From NCBI RefSeq assembly GCF_003752175.1, contig NZ_RJVF01000013.1:1-64000 (forward strand): a stretch of DNA of 64,000 bases, given 5' to 3'. The translations under genes were made by a program, and so were the position numbers. This DNA comes from Comamonas sp. BIGb0124. GTDB lineage: Bacteria > Pseudomonadota > Gammaproteobacteria > Burkholderiales > Burkholderiaceae_C. Position 1 is the first letter of the stretch; each line of letters begins with the position of its first letter. Of this stretch, positions 52,528 to 61,669 are shown piece after piece. Below the pieces are notes generated by a model. The model did no database searches. It saw nothing but the letters and a program-made list of their open reading frames with translations, and was not told the origin of the DNA.

Positions 52528-55500
52528 ATGGCCTACATCGTCGTTTGCATCGCCACCCGTTGGGGCAGCGCCCTGGGAGGCATCAACGTGTTCAACACGG
52601 GGTTGGCGACAGGTATTGCCAAGATTATTCCGAAGCCTAGCGAGTGCATCTGCGTCGTGGAAGAAAAGCCATCGGTGGAACCAGACTCGAATGTCAGGCT
52701 GATCAAACCGCCCAAATGGGATACCGAGTCGGTCGCCAGCGTCGTCTCCGCGGCCATCGAGCAACGGCCCACACGAGATGTTGAAGAGATTTTGATCCTT
52801 GGTCACGATCTGCACACCGGCAAGATGGCCATTGACTGTGCGAGGCAATTGCAGGTCGGCATGGGGCGCACTCCAGTGAAGTCCGCGGTAGTAAGCCATA
52901 TGGACTATCAAGAGTACGCTCGCCGCAAGGGGCAAGGCCTGGCGGAAGTCGATCAGAAGTCGTCAAACCAACGCACCATCGTGGCCAATGCAGACTACGC
53001 GTTCGCTGTAGGGCCTCTGCTGTCGAACAGTTTTCAGGGCGCTCGTAGCGAGTTCGTCGAGAAGGTGATCGCTCTGACTCCGGGCGCCGCCATCATCGAG
53101 CCTCAGTCTGCGAAGGCGACGTCGCTCTCGTTCTTCATCGGCGGTCGTTTAGGACTTGAAGACGACCAGATCAAGAACGGTGTGCTGAGCGTGCGTGCCG
53201 TGCTGGACGCCTACCGAGTGGAACGAATTTCGGGTCAGCCAGGCCGGTGGCAAACGCGTGGGCATTTCTACGCTTGCGGGGTCGAGCCGGTGAAGGATGG
53301 CGACCTTCTGCGGGCTCTTGAGGAGGAAGTACGTCAGGAGGCTGCCTTCGAGATCGAGGCGATCCCGTTCTCGGATCGGCAAGACGAGGTGCATCGGCAT
53401 CTAGTCAAGTGCGATGTCGCATTGATGCCCTCTTGGCACGAGGGATTCGGCTTGGCAGGCTGGGAGGCCATATGCGCAGGCGTGCCCCTCGTCTGTTCGA
53501 GCCAGTCAGGTTTAGCGTTGCTAATCGCTGAACTCAGAAGCCAACTGCCCGAGGAGAAGTTTCTCAGCATCGAATCGGTCCAACTAACTGGTGGGTCTCC
53601 AGTAGGCATGCCGAACGCCAAGGATATCGAGGCGGTGTCGCGAGCGGTTCGAAATGTGATCGCCGACTACCCGGCACGGAAGGCAGCTGCACTCTCGCTG
53701 GCCCTCCACATTAAGCGCCTCTTCACCTGGGAAGGATGTGCCTCGAGGCTGATCGGGCCGCTCAAGTGGCCATTGGCGACCTCGCAGGACTGGTGGCAGC
53801 GTCAGAGGGCGGCCGATACAGCCTCCGGGAGCGGCGAAGGTGTTGCGAATGCCGATATGGTCCTGGAAGCGCTTGCAGCCTGCCAATCGGGCTTGGTCCA
53901 AACCAAGTGGACATTGGCATGTTCAGCATTGAATCTGCTCAGCGACCGCGGCGGAAAAGCCAAACTGAGCGAGCGCCAGGTGCTCAGGGATGATCTGCTG
54001 GTGATCGGTGGAGCAATTGCAACCGCGGTTAGCACAAGACCTACGCGAGGGAGTTTGCCGATTGTTGACACGGTGTTCCTCGACCTATGCTGGAGGTACC
54101 TCGCGGCTGCTTCAAGGGTGGCAACATCGTTCAGCGAGTTCACAGCGCTTTTACCCAGCGGCATGCGCGAGGCGATCTTCAGCGATGGATTTTTACGCCG
54201 AGAGCTACTGTTCTATGTGGCCCGTTTTGCGCCGGAGTTCGATGGCCGATCCGACGAGCAGGCGACTTCGTTCCTGGCGCCGTTGATCAAGCGTCTGGCG
54301 AGTGATCGCCCGCTACTCGTCCGACTGGCTCGCTTGTCAACGGTATACCCGTCATTGCTTCGACTCATGCCCATGGACGGCAATATCGACTTTGATGCTG
54401 AAAAGTTTCGATGTGCGAAGGCGTTGAATCGACTCTTCGATTTTAGCCAGTTGCTGGAGGAGTCACCGGATCTCGCATCGACCGCGCTAGCGCTGTCCAG
54501 CCTGAAGCCGGACCTTGCGCGCCAGTCCATCGACCAACCCATTGGATTCTTCAAGCAGCTAGTTCCGAGCTATGCAGTCACAGGTTCGTGGCGTGGCGAC
54601 AAGCGATTAGCAGCAGCGATGGTGACCGTCACGTTGTCGAGCCACAACGTTCTAAGAGTGTTGGAATCGATGGCGGGCGATGAGGAAGAGGCGATCCGTT
54701 GGGCTGCGCTCGACTTGGCTTTTTCTCCCATCCTTCGTGCGCGGCTCGAAGCGATGGAGGAGGACGCGGGTGGCATCAAGGCACTGCGGATCAATCTCGG
54801 CAGGATTGTGGACACAGCGGTCATCACAGGTGATGGCCACCCCTGGCTGGCGCGTGAATTCCTGAGTCACTACTTGGACGAGTACACCTCGCCGACCGCG
54901 GCGACTGCTCAGGTGGCAAAGTTCATGCTGGCGGACTTCCCGAAGTCGCGGGAATTGATAGGCCCCGTCGTCGCACGAGATACCAGTGTCTTAGTGCGGC
55001 CGATGCACCCGGAAGTCATAGGTATCCAAACGCGCGCAGGCGAAGTCTTTAAGCGTGTGCTGCTTGTATTGCCCCCGATCTCGGTAGATCCGGCCACTGG
55101 ACAGGCGGCATCGAAGACCAGCACGCCTCCCCTCGGGCTGGGCCTGCTGGCAACCCACTTGTCTCAGCAAGGGCACGATGTGCATCTGGTGGACTGCCAT
55201 CGCTTCCCCGACCTCGCAGAAGAAGTGACGCGGCTAGCGAAGACGTTTGACCTAATCGGCTTCACAACAGTCTTCAGCACCGTTCGTGCAACACGGCGCC
55301 TGCTCAAGGATATCCGCGGTGCCACCCAGCGGCCAATGCTGGTGGTAGGCGGGCCGGCGGTAAATTTAGATGGCTGGCAGTATTCAGCGCTAGATCAAGA
55401 CGACCAGCGGAACTGGGATTTTGCGGTGTCCGATGACGCGATCAGTAACCTCCAGCGGCTGGTGGATGCACTTAAGACAACGGATCCGTGGCCGAACAGC

Positions 55501-56745
55501 AGCGGCATCATGGCCAATGCCCACAGCAAACTTGTCACACGTCGGGATGTTGAATCGGCGGCGCCGGTCAGTGCCATTGAAAGCGCCACCAACGAAGATA
55601 CCGGTTGGATGAAGGTGCAGTTGGATCGTCGGCTGTACTCCGGGCCGCATGGGCAGTACGAACCTGGGAAGACGCGCGATCTACGCGGGCGTGTGCACGA
55701 GGCTCACGTCGTGATGTCAAAAGGCTGCGATTGGAGTTGCAGTTTTTGCACCGAGCGTCGCGAGCTGAGTGGTGGCGAAAGGCGGCGCGACGTTGACTCC
55801 GTGCTGCGGGAGGTGCGACAACTCGCTACGAAGTACGCCAATCTCAGAATCCAATTCATCGACGACAACCTGTTTCCGCAGATTGCGTCACCCCACAACA
55901 CAGGTGATATCAAACGAGAAGCAGGCAAGACGTGGGCGGTGCAGTTCTTGAGCGGCTTGAAGCAAATTCGCGACGAGGTGGATGGCAATCTCACTTGGCG
56001 TGGGATCTTCAGGCTTGAGGATTTCATTGCATACGAGTTGCTCGGCGAAGCGGGAGGTTTCGTGCGCGTGCTAGCCGAGGCAGGCTGCAACATGCTCGCC
56101 TTCGGCGTGGAGTCAGGCGTCGCAGCAAGACGGCACTCGATCAAGGCCGGCGGACGTGAGGTTACGAACGACGCGATCACAAGCTTGTTTCGACGCCTTC
56201 GTGACGCGGGGATTTTCAGCAAGGCTTACTTCATCATCGGCGGCAAGAAGGAGTCTGCAGCGTCTACCGAGGAGACGATCTCCTTTGCCGTCAACTGTGG
56301 TGCCACGCTTGCCTACTTTGCGCTGTACAAAGATTTCGTCCCGGCGCGAGAGCAACTGCGCAAGGATCAGGGTGTCGGTGCTAATTCAACGGCCAGCCTG
56401 CTCGAGTACGAGCAGATGATGCCGAGATGGGACGATGCTTTTTCCGAATCAGCGAGTAGCAAAGTGCCCGCCCAAGCGATGCGGCGCACAGGCCTTCGAA
56501 CGCCAGCCAGCGCTGTCGAGCGTAGAACCTATAAAAAGCTGGCCGACATCGGTTTCCGCTTCGAGGATCTTGTGAAGTACAACGACTATCACGCGGAAGA
56601 CGGTCCGGCTGGCGCCTTGCTGCAGAGCGTCACGTGGGGCCGACCTGACGAATTCTTTAGCTTGGTTGAGAAGGCGTATCGAAAGTTCTATCTGCGGCCG
56701 GAGTTCGTTTCCGACTTCAGAAAGCTGGTAGCCGCGGGTTACTAG
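52528..56745 (+). CDS. Giant orphan fusion: GT-B glycosyltransferase-like + helical middle + B12-binding-like/radical SAM
   Basis: A 1405-residue soluble protein. Residues 1 to about 420 look like a GT-B glycosyltransferase (family 4 type): N-terminal ATRWGSALGGINVFN and, near 303-320, WHEGFGLAGWEAICAGVPLV with the E-x7-E pair Glu305/Glu313. Residues about 430-830 are all-helical with repeat-like leucine spacing. Residues about 844-960 resemble a cobalamin-binding Rossmann domain (VLLVLPPIS, GLGLLATHLSQQGHDVHLVD) though DxHxxG is incomplete. Residues 1060-1300 are a radical SAM core with Cys1067, Cys1071 and Cys1074 (CX3CX2C), FGVESG and FIIGGKKES. GC and codon use are lower than the chromosome. 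No partner genes adjoin. Function unknown. Confidence 0.85.
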   Translation: MAYIVVCIATRWGSALGGINVFNTGLATGIAKIIPKPSECICVVEEKPSVEPDSNVRLIKPPKWDTESVASVVSAAIEQRPTRDVEEILILGHDLHTGKMAIDCARQLQVGMGRTPVKSAVVSHMDYQEYARRKGQGLAEVDQKSSNQRTIVANADYAFAVGPLLSNSFQGARSEFVEKVIALTPGAAIIEPQSAKATSLSFFIGGRLGLEDDQIKNGVLSVRAVLDAYRVERISGQPGRWQTRGHFYACGVEPVKDGDLLRALEEEVRQEAAFEIEAIPFSDRQDEVHRHLVKCDVALMPSWHEGFGLAGWEAICAGVPLVCSSQSGLALLIAELRSQLPEEKFLSIESVQLTGGSPVGMPNAKDIEAVSRAVRNVIADYPARKAAALSLALHIKRLFTWEGCASRLIGPLKWPLATSQDWWQRQRAADTASGSGEGVANADMVLEALAACQSGLVQTKWTLACSALNLLSDRGGKAKLSERQVLRDDLLVIGGAIATAVSTRPTRGSLPIVDTVFLDLCWRYLAAASRVATSFSEFTALLPSGMREAIFSDGFLRRELLFYVARFAPEFDGRSDEQATSFLAPLIKRLASDRPLLVRLARLSTVYPSLLRLMPMDGNIDFDAEKFRCAKALNRLFDFSQLLEESPDLASTALALSSLKPDLARQSIDQPIGFFKQLVPSYAVTGSWRGDKRLAAAMVTVTLSSHNVLRVLESMAGDEEEAIRWAALDLAFSPILRARLEAMEEDAGGIKALRINLGRIVDTAVITGDGHPWLAREFLSHYLDEYTSPTAATAQVAKFMLADFPKSRELIGPVVARDTSVLVRPMHPEVIGIQTRAGEVFKRVLLVLPPISVDPATGQAASKTSTPPLGLGLLATHLSQQGHDVHLVDCHRFPDLAEEVTRLAKTFDLIGFTTVFSTVRATRRLLKDIRGATQRPMLVVGGPAVNLDGWQYSALDQDDQRNWDFAVSDDAISNLQRLVDALKTTDPWPNSSGIMANAHSKLVTRRDVESAAPVSAIESATNEDTGWMKVQLDRRLYSGPHGQYEPGKTRDLRGRVHEAHVVMSKGCDWSCSFCTERRELSGGERRRDVDSVLREVRQLATKYANLRIQFIDDNLFPQIASPHNTGDIKREAGKTWAVQFLSGLKQIRDEVDGNLTWRGIFRLEDFIAYELLGEAGGFVRVLAEAGCNMLAFGVESGVAARRHSIKAGGREVTNDAITSLFRRLRDAGIFSKAYFIIGGKKESAASTEETISFAVNCGATLAYFALYKDFVPAREQLRKDQGVGANSTASLLEYEQMMPRWDDAFSESASSKVPAQAMRRTGLRTPASAVERRTYKKLADIGFRFEDLVKYNDYHAEDGPAGALLQSVTWGRPDEFFSLVEKAYRKFYLRPEFVSDFRKLVAAGY

Positions 56746-57454
56746 ACTTGGGAGACCTGTACAACGCAGTGTTAAGTGCAAACCACCTCAACTCCGGCCA
56801 TCGCTGTAGGGCGCTACCGCCTATATGACCGCAGTGGAGCGAAGAGTGTGAGTTCACGATGCTGAGGCGAACTGCCGCAATCGCTGCGAAGCAGCCATTG
56901 GCTTTTGTCGGCCGAACTACCGCTTTGGGTCGAAAGCGGACATTTGCGAATGACTGTTTTTGACCCGAAGTAAACGCACGCACTAGCCAAAAGCAATCGT
57001 CGCAACAGGCGACATTTCCTTTTTTGTCTGCAAATCCAGAATAAAGCCCCACGGTTTGCAGCCGTAGCGGCCGTGCTGCAGCGCGCTGTTGAAGAACATT
57101 GTCTCGTCCTCAGGCGTAAGGTCGTCATCGCGGTCCACACCGCCTTATCCAATCGAGGAGCCGTGCGCTCCGCACCCGGCAGGCAACGCTTCAAGTTGCA
57201 ATCTGGCGATGAACGGTATGTCCTAACACGTTGCCGGATGGCTGTTCACGCCCACCGAAACACGCAGTCCGTCGGCGGACAGCTAGGCAAGCGTATTGCG
57301 CCCCAACGCAGCCCCCACCAATCACTGACGATTGAAGTACAGCATTGATCTTGTACGAATCCCTCGAACACGCAAGAGTGTTCAAATGAATTTTCATGAT
57401 CGTTATCGACCTTGATTAAACAAAAAAGCCACATCCCCTGTCACGGAGAGTCGA
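56746..57454. other. Long intergenic stretch with inverted-repeat element
   Basis: 709 bases with no supported gene. A perfect hairpin CCGCTTT/AAAGCGG with six-base loop lies at 56920-56939; the 19 bases 56919-56937 match the reverse complement of 52221-52239 at 16 positions. Leftward open frames here (such as 56717-57052) look like the spurious frames of a dispersed repeat. Nothing else was recognised. Confidence 0.5.
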
Positions 57455-58384
57455 ATGACTTCAACCACAGTGCCCACCGATTCAGCAGCGTTCTTTCCTG
57501 GTTTTGCGCCACTCGGCATCGAAGCCGGTGGGGTGCATTTTGCGGGTGCGGTCGGGGGCGAGGGTCCACCGCTTCTGCTTCTGCATGGGTATCCGCAGAC
57601 GCACATTACCTGGCGGCGCGTTGCCCCTGAGCTTGCCCGGACGCACACCGTGGTCATGCCCGATCTGCCGGGCTATGGGGCCAGCCGAACGTTGGAGTCG
57701 AACACCCGCTGGACCAAGCGGCGAGTCGCCCAGGCGCTGACCGCCCTGATGAGCCGCTTGGGCCATGAACGTTTTGCGGTGGTGGGCCACGATCGCGGCG
57801 CGCGGGCCGGATACCGGCTGGCGCTGGATCACCCGGCGCGTGTATCGGCCTTTGCCTCGCTGACGGTGGTGCCGACACTCGACGCGATGGCGGCGATGGA
57901 TTTCCGCTCTGCGGCGCGCGCTTTTCACTGGTTCTTTTTTGCACAAGAGGCCGATCTGCCGGAACGTCTGCTGGCCGCCGATCCGGACGCGTTCATCGAC
58001 CGCGCGCTGCACGTGATGACGGGTGGCCGCGACTTCATCGAGCCTGCGGCCCGCGACGCTTACCGGGCGGCCTTCCGCGACGCTGCCGTGCGCCACGCGA
58101 TCTGCGAGGACTACCGCGCGGCCTTAAACGAAGACCTGGCACTGGACGAGGCCGACCGGGCAGCGGGTCGCCAAATGCCCTGCCCCGTGCTGGTGCTGTG
58201 GCCCGACGCCGAGGCCCTGCCCGGCAAGCCGACACCGCTCGACACCTGGCAGCGCTGGGCGACCGACGTCGCCGGTGCCGCCATTCGGGGCGGCCATCTG
58301 CAGCCCGAAGATGCCCCCGACGAGGTACTGGCGGCGCTGCTGCCGTTTCTGGCACGGCATCGGTCGGACGTGTTTTCCCGATAG
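57455..58384 (+). CDS. Alpha/beta hydrolase, fluoroacetate dehalogenase-like
   Basis: A 309-residue alpha/beta hydrolase. The nucleophile loop GHDRGARAGY gives Asp113 with Arg114 and Arg117, the carboxylate-binding arginines of fluoroacetate dehalogenases; His158-Trp159 (FHWFFFAQ) matches their halide pocket, and a late GGHLQPED supplies the catalytic His. HGYPQTHITW is the oxyanion loop. It hydrolyses a haloacetate or related ester or epoxide; the exact substrate is not certain. GGAG precedes ATG 57455. It begins the chromosomal segment after the accessory island. Confidence 0.85.
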   Translation: MTSTTVPTDSAAFFPGFAPLGIEAGGVHFAGAVGGEGPPLLLLHGYPQTHITWRRVAPELARTHTVVMPDLPGYGASRTLESNTRWTKRRVAQALTALMSRLGHERFAVVGHDRGARAGYRLALDHPARVSAFASLTVVPTLDAMAAMDFRSAARAFHWFFFAQEADLPERLLAADPDAFIDRALHVMTGGRDFIEPAARDAYRAAFRDAAVRHAICEDYRAALNEDLALDEADRAAGRQMPCPVLVLWPDAEALPGKPTPLDTWQRWATDVAGAAIRGGHLQPEDAPDEVLAALLPFLARHRSDVFSR

Positions 58385-58510
58385 CCAGGTTTCGATGGCC
58401 GTTGGCGCGTCCGCTCTCATTTTGCGGCGAAAAAAGGACTACAGCGCTCATCCCCCGGGACTACAGCGATCCAAGCCTTTGGGCAGGAACCGGCGCGGGG
58501 TGGGAGGAAC

Positions 58511-59542
58511 ATGATGACAGCTCCCATTCCAAGGACTGTCATGAGCTACAACACCACTACAACTGCAGATCTGCCGGGCCGTTCGCCCCATGTCGTCACG
58601 TCTTCCGCAGCGGCGGTCGGGGAGCCTGCTTCGGCGGCTTTATCGGCCAGTGCCGTCTCTTGGGGCGCGATCTTTGCAGGGGCGGCAGCCGCTGCGGCGC
58701 TGTCGCTGATCCTGTTGCTGCTGGGCGCGGGCCTGGGCATGGCATCCGCCTCGCCTTGGGCCGACAAGGGCGCCGAGGCGGCCACCTTGGGCGTCGCGGG
58801 CATCGTCTGGATCACGCTGACGCAGCTCATCGCCTCGGGTGCGGGCGGTTATCTGGCCGGCCGTCTGCGTACCAAGTGGATCGCGGTGCATTCGGATGAG
58901 GTGTATTTCCGGGATACGGCTCATGGCTTTCTGGCCTGGGCCGTCGCCACGTTGGTGACGGCTACGGTGCTGACCTCGGCTGTGGGTTCGGTGCTGGGTG
59001 CCGGTGCACAAGCCGGCGCAGCCGTGGTGGGCGGTGCTGCTTCGGCAGCCACGGTTGCCACCGCTGGAGCGGCAGGCGCAGCGGGCAGCGATTCGAATGC
59101 CGCAGCAAGTGGCAGCACGGGTTACTTCGTCAATGCGCTGTTCCGCAAGGCGGCCGACGCACCCGCTGCCGATGGCGCGGCGGCCGTGGCCCCCTCGACG
59201 GACAACGCGCAGGCTTCGGCTCAGACTGCCGCTGAAGTCACCACGATCTTTGCTCACAGCATCGGCACCGGCGAACTGCCCCAGGACGATGTCCGTTATG
59301 TCGGGCAACTGGTTGCCCAGCGCACGGGCTTGAGCCAACAAGACGCGGAAAAACGCGTGACCGACCTGTACGCCCAGGCCAAGCAAGGCATCGACGAGGC
59401 TGTCACCACGGCCAAGGAAGCCGCCGACAAGGCCCGCAAGGCTTCTGCGTACACGGCGCTGTGGCTCTTCATCTCGCTGCTGATCGCAGCCTTCACCGCC
59501 AGCTTCGCCGCCACTTACGGTGGTCGCCAGCGCGATCTTTAA
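58511..59542 (+). CDS. Multi-span membrane protein of unknown function
   Basis: A 343-residue protein. A hydrophobic segment at about residues 47-75 (WGAIFAGAAAAAALSLILLL), further ones near 95-115 and 140-185, and a last one near 315-335 bracket a soluble part (about 200-305) with coiled-coil-like sequence (DEAVTTAKEAADKARKAS). The soluble region is Ala-rich. No family recognised with confidence. GGGAGGA precedes ATG 58511; an internal ATG at 58541 also has AAGGA upstream. It is followed by a 24-residue membrane peptide gene and a terminator, probably as an operon. Confidence 0.8.
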   Translation: MMTAPIPRTVMSYNTTTTADLPGRSPHVVTSSAAAVGEPASAALSASAVSWGAIFAGAAAAAALSLILLLLGAGLGMASASPWADKGAEAATLGVAGIVWITLTQLIASGAGGYLAGRLRTKWIAVHSDEVYFRDTAHGFLAWAVATLVTATVLTSAVGSVLGAGAQAGAAVVGGAASAATVATAGAAGAAGSDSNAAASGSTGYFVNALFRKAADAPAADGAAAVAPSTDNAQASAQTAAEVTTIFAHSIGTGELPQDDVRYVGQLVAQRTGLSQQDAEKRVTDLYAQAKQGIDEAVTTAKEAADKARKASAYTALWLFISLLIAAFTASFAATYGGRQRDL

Positions 59543-59560
59543 CTTCAAAAGGAGTCTTCC

Positions 59561-59635
59561 ATGCGATCCATCCTTCTTTACTTTCTGGGCATCCCGATTC
59601 CCATCATCATCTTGCTGGCGCTGTTCTGGCATTGA
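59561..59635 (+). CDS. 24-residue single-span membrane peptide
   Basis: MRSILLYFLGIPIPIIILLA, then LFWH and stop: one hydrophobic helix with a PIPII kink. AAAAGGAG is eight bases upstream of the ATG. It lies 18 bases after the membrane protein gene and just before a terminator. Similar tiny membrane peptides occur widely in proteobacteria, usually unannotated. Confidence 0.75.
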   Translation: MRSILLYFLGIPIPIIILLALFWH

Positions 59636-59656
59636 GCCCAAGAGGCACCGACAAAC

Positions 59657-59684
59657 AAAAGGCCCGCACGCGCAGGCCTTTTTT
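59657..59684 (+). terminator. Rho-independent terminator
   Basis: AAAAGGCC and GGCCTTTTTT form a stem with a GC-rich loop and a following T-run. It closes the membrane-protein operon ending at 59635. Confidence 0.8.
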
Positions 59685-59772
59685 CATTTCACGACGACGC
59701 CAGTACCGTGCGACAGGGTGGCGGCAACCCGGCCCGCCAACAGAGCGGGACAGCCTCATGCGGCCTTTCCAA

Positions 59773-60615
59773 TCAAGTGTCGTAGGCCATTTGATAGCGC
59801 TTACCAGCCCGTTCGATATGTGCAAATCCGAGTTCGCCTAGGTGCATGCCGGCAATGAGGAGCTTGTCCGAACTGACGACATCCAACAGCCTTGATCGTG
59901 TGTCGGCGGAAAGAAGCGGATCCTGGTCGAATGCAATGGATACGTCCGGATGGGCAATCTGGATTTGGGGGAAATGAACAATATCCCCCCAAACCAGCAG
60001 ACTGCGGTTGCAAGACTCAATGCGATAACCAGAATGCCCTGCGGTATGCCCCGGCAAGGGCACGGCACTGATGCCGGGAAGAATGTCGTCATGAGTCGAC
60101 GCGCGCATCTTCTCCCGATACCTGTCGAACACCTTCCGGGCGAACAAAAAATTTCCGCGCGCGCGCTCACTGGCTCTGCCCAGATGGCCATCGTCCTCCC
60201 AGAAATCGACCTCATGGGGGTGGACGACCAACTCTGCATCGGGAAATGCGGCGTCTCCCGACGAGTCGACCAGCCCGCCAATATGATCGGGGTGTGCGTG
60301 AGTCAGCAAAATCGTGTCGATGTCGGACGGGTGCACGCCAGCCCGCGCAAGATTGGCTTGCAGTTGACCTCCCCATTGCTTGAATCCTCCCGCGCCCGCA
60401 TCGATCAAAACCGTGCGGCCACGGCCGCGAACCAAGTAACAATTGATGTGAATGGAAGAAGGGTCGGTCGCACCGGCACCCTGCTGCAGCTCGAATGCAT
60501 CTGTGGGACTGATATTGGAGAGCAGATCCAGGCTTGCAGACAGATATCCGTCACTGATCGCCGTGATCGAGAACTCTCCAATCTGCTGACTGGGGGATTT
60601 CATGTTGTTCATCAT
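59773..60615 (-). CDS. MBL-fold metallohydrolase
   Basis: A 280-residue metallo-beta-lactamase-fold hydrolase with a complete site: His106, His108, Asp110 and His111 in HAHPDH, then GHTAGHSGY and WGDIVHFPQ for the remaining ligands. It resembles lactonase and arylsulfatase-like MBL proteins; no signal peptide is seen. AGGA is upstream of tandem ATG codons at 60615 and 60612. Last gene of a three-gene leftward operon (18 bases after the tautomerase gene) facing a LysR regulator. Confidence 0.88.
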   Translation of the reverse strand: MMNNMKSPSQQIGEFSITAISDGYLSASLDLLSNISPTDAFELQQGAGATDPSSIHINCYLVRGRGRTVLIDAGAGGFKQWGGQLQANLARAGVHPSDIDTILLTHAHPDHIGGLVDSSGDAAFPDAELVVHPHEVDFWEDDGHLGRASERARGNFLFARKVFDRYREKMRASTHDDILPGISAVPLPGHTAGHSGYRIESCNRSLLVWGDIVHFPQIQIAHPDVSIAFDQDPLLSADTRSRLLDVVSSDKLLIAGMHLGELGFAHIERAGKRYQMAYDT

Positions 60616-60633
60616 CGTGTTCCTGGTCGACTG

Positions 60634-60960
60634 TCAGTTGCGCGCATGAATTACAGATTCCGCATAACCCAAGCAACGTATGCGCGCAGTGAGGCCGGTG
60701 TTTCGTTCTATGACGTCATCCAATGCTTTCATGAAGAAATCCATGACCTGTTTCGTTCTGAAGGGCTGGGAGCGGTATTTGATTTCCGCAAATGCGGGAT
60801 GACCTCGCCCATGACGAACGACGACATAGATGACGTGCACGTTGTCCAGTGCCGCGTTCAGGATTCCGGTACAAAGTTGGGTGCATTGATCGGTCAGTTC
60901 CAAGAGCTGCCCATCGGCCGGCATCTTGTCGGCGGGGATAAAAATCGTGACGTTGGGCAT
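60634..60960 (-). CDS. Tautomerase superfamily protein
   Basis: A 108-residue protein starting MPNVTIFIPADKMP, so Pro1 would be the catalytic base after Met removal, as in 4-oxalocrotonate tautomerase and related enzymes. The middle (LNAALDNVHVIYVVVRHGRGH) and helix-strand pattern fit the family. It lies seven bases downstream of the 181-residue gene and 18 bases before the MBL gene. Its substrate is presumably the enol or oxo acid of the small operon. Confidence 0.75.
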   Translation of the reverse strand: MPNVTIFIPADKMPADGQLLELTDQCTQLCTGILNAALDNVHVIYVVVRHGRGHPAFAEIKYRSQPFRTKQVMDFFMKALDDVIERNTGLTARIRCLGYAESVIHARN

Positions 60961-60967
60961 CTGGCGG

Positions 60968-61513
60968 CTACCGTGACGTCTGGGACGTGGAGTCGCGGCG
61001 ACTCGTCAACTGTGCCGTCATCGGCGCATAGAGAGAGACACCCTGGGGAAGACGCACTGCACCGAGATCAATGGAATGGGCCAGCTTCGCCAGCCACCGG
61101 TGTTCAGGGAATCCATCCAATGCGACGGCTTGCATCGAGCAAGGTGTGAGGCCCATGTCGATCAGCGGCTCAGGGCCGATCTCGCTGGCCACCAGGTATT
61201 CGCCGTCACCGATGACCGGAGCCCGGTCAAGGCCGTCATAAAGATTGCGGTGCCACTCGGTAATGTGCTGCTGCCAACGGGCGAAACTTCCTCCGCCTTT
61301 CTGACGGTATTCGTCTCCCTGAAGAACACCGAGGCTGTCGATCGAATGGATGGCAAGGTAGACGGGGCAACCCGGACTCAACGCTTTGAAGCGTTGTGAG
61401 GTATGAAAGCCATCGACGGAGATGAGCGCGGGTAACTTGTTCAGACTGTAGAAATCATTCCACTCCGCTTCACGGGCTGTATCGGCAAAGCTGCATTCGA
61501 CTGTATAGATCAT
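60968..61513 (-). CDS. Protein of unknown function, dimeric alpha/beta-barrel-like
   Basis: A 181-residue protein starting MIYTVECSFADTAREAEWND and containing LISVDGFHTSQRFKALSPG, a pattern of ferredoxin-like (dimeric alpha/beta-barrel) folds. It has no assigned chemistry. It is the first gene of the leftward operon with the tautomerase and MBL genes and is divergent from a LysR gene. No strong ribosome binding site precedes the ATG at 61513. Confidence 0.72.
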   Translation of the reverse strand: MIYTVECSFADTAREAEWNDFYSLNKLPALISVDGFHTSQRFKALSPGCPVYLAIHSIDSLGVLQGDEYRQKGGGSFARWQQHITEWHRNLYDGLDRAPVIGDGEYLVASEIGPEPLIDMGLTPCSMQAVALDGFPEHRWLAKLAHSIDLGAVRLPQGVSLYAPMTAQLTSRRDSTSQTSR

Positions 61514-61669
61514 CGGATCACGACCGGGGGGCTTGACGCCCTCGGCTCTTTTTGTTGACGTTTCATCATGGTAGAAGCTCGATGCAGGTCTATAAAACGA
61601 TTTTTCGGTATGCTTCAGTGACAAAAGATCAAGATGACCTGAATGCCCAGCCCACACCCCGGAGCACCC

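Noticed and set aside
56717-57052. Leftward frame of 111 codons after the fusion gene
   Set aside because: Its segments resemble the spurious translation of dispersed intergenic repeats and it overlaps the end of the fusion gene.
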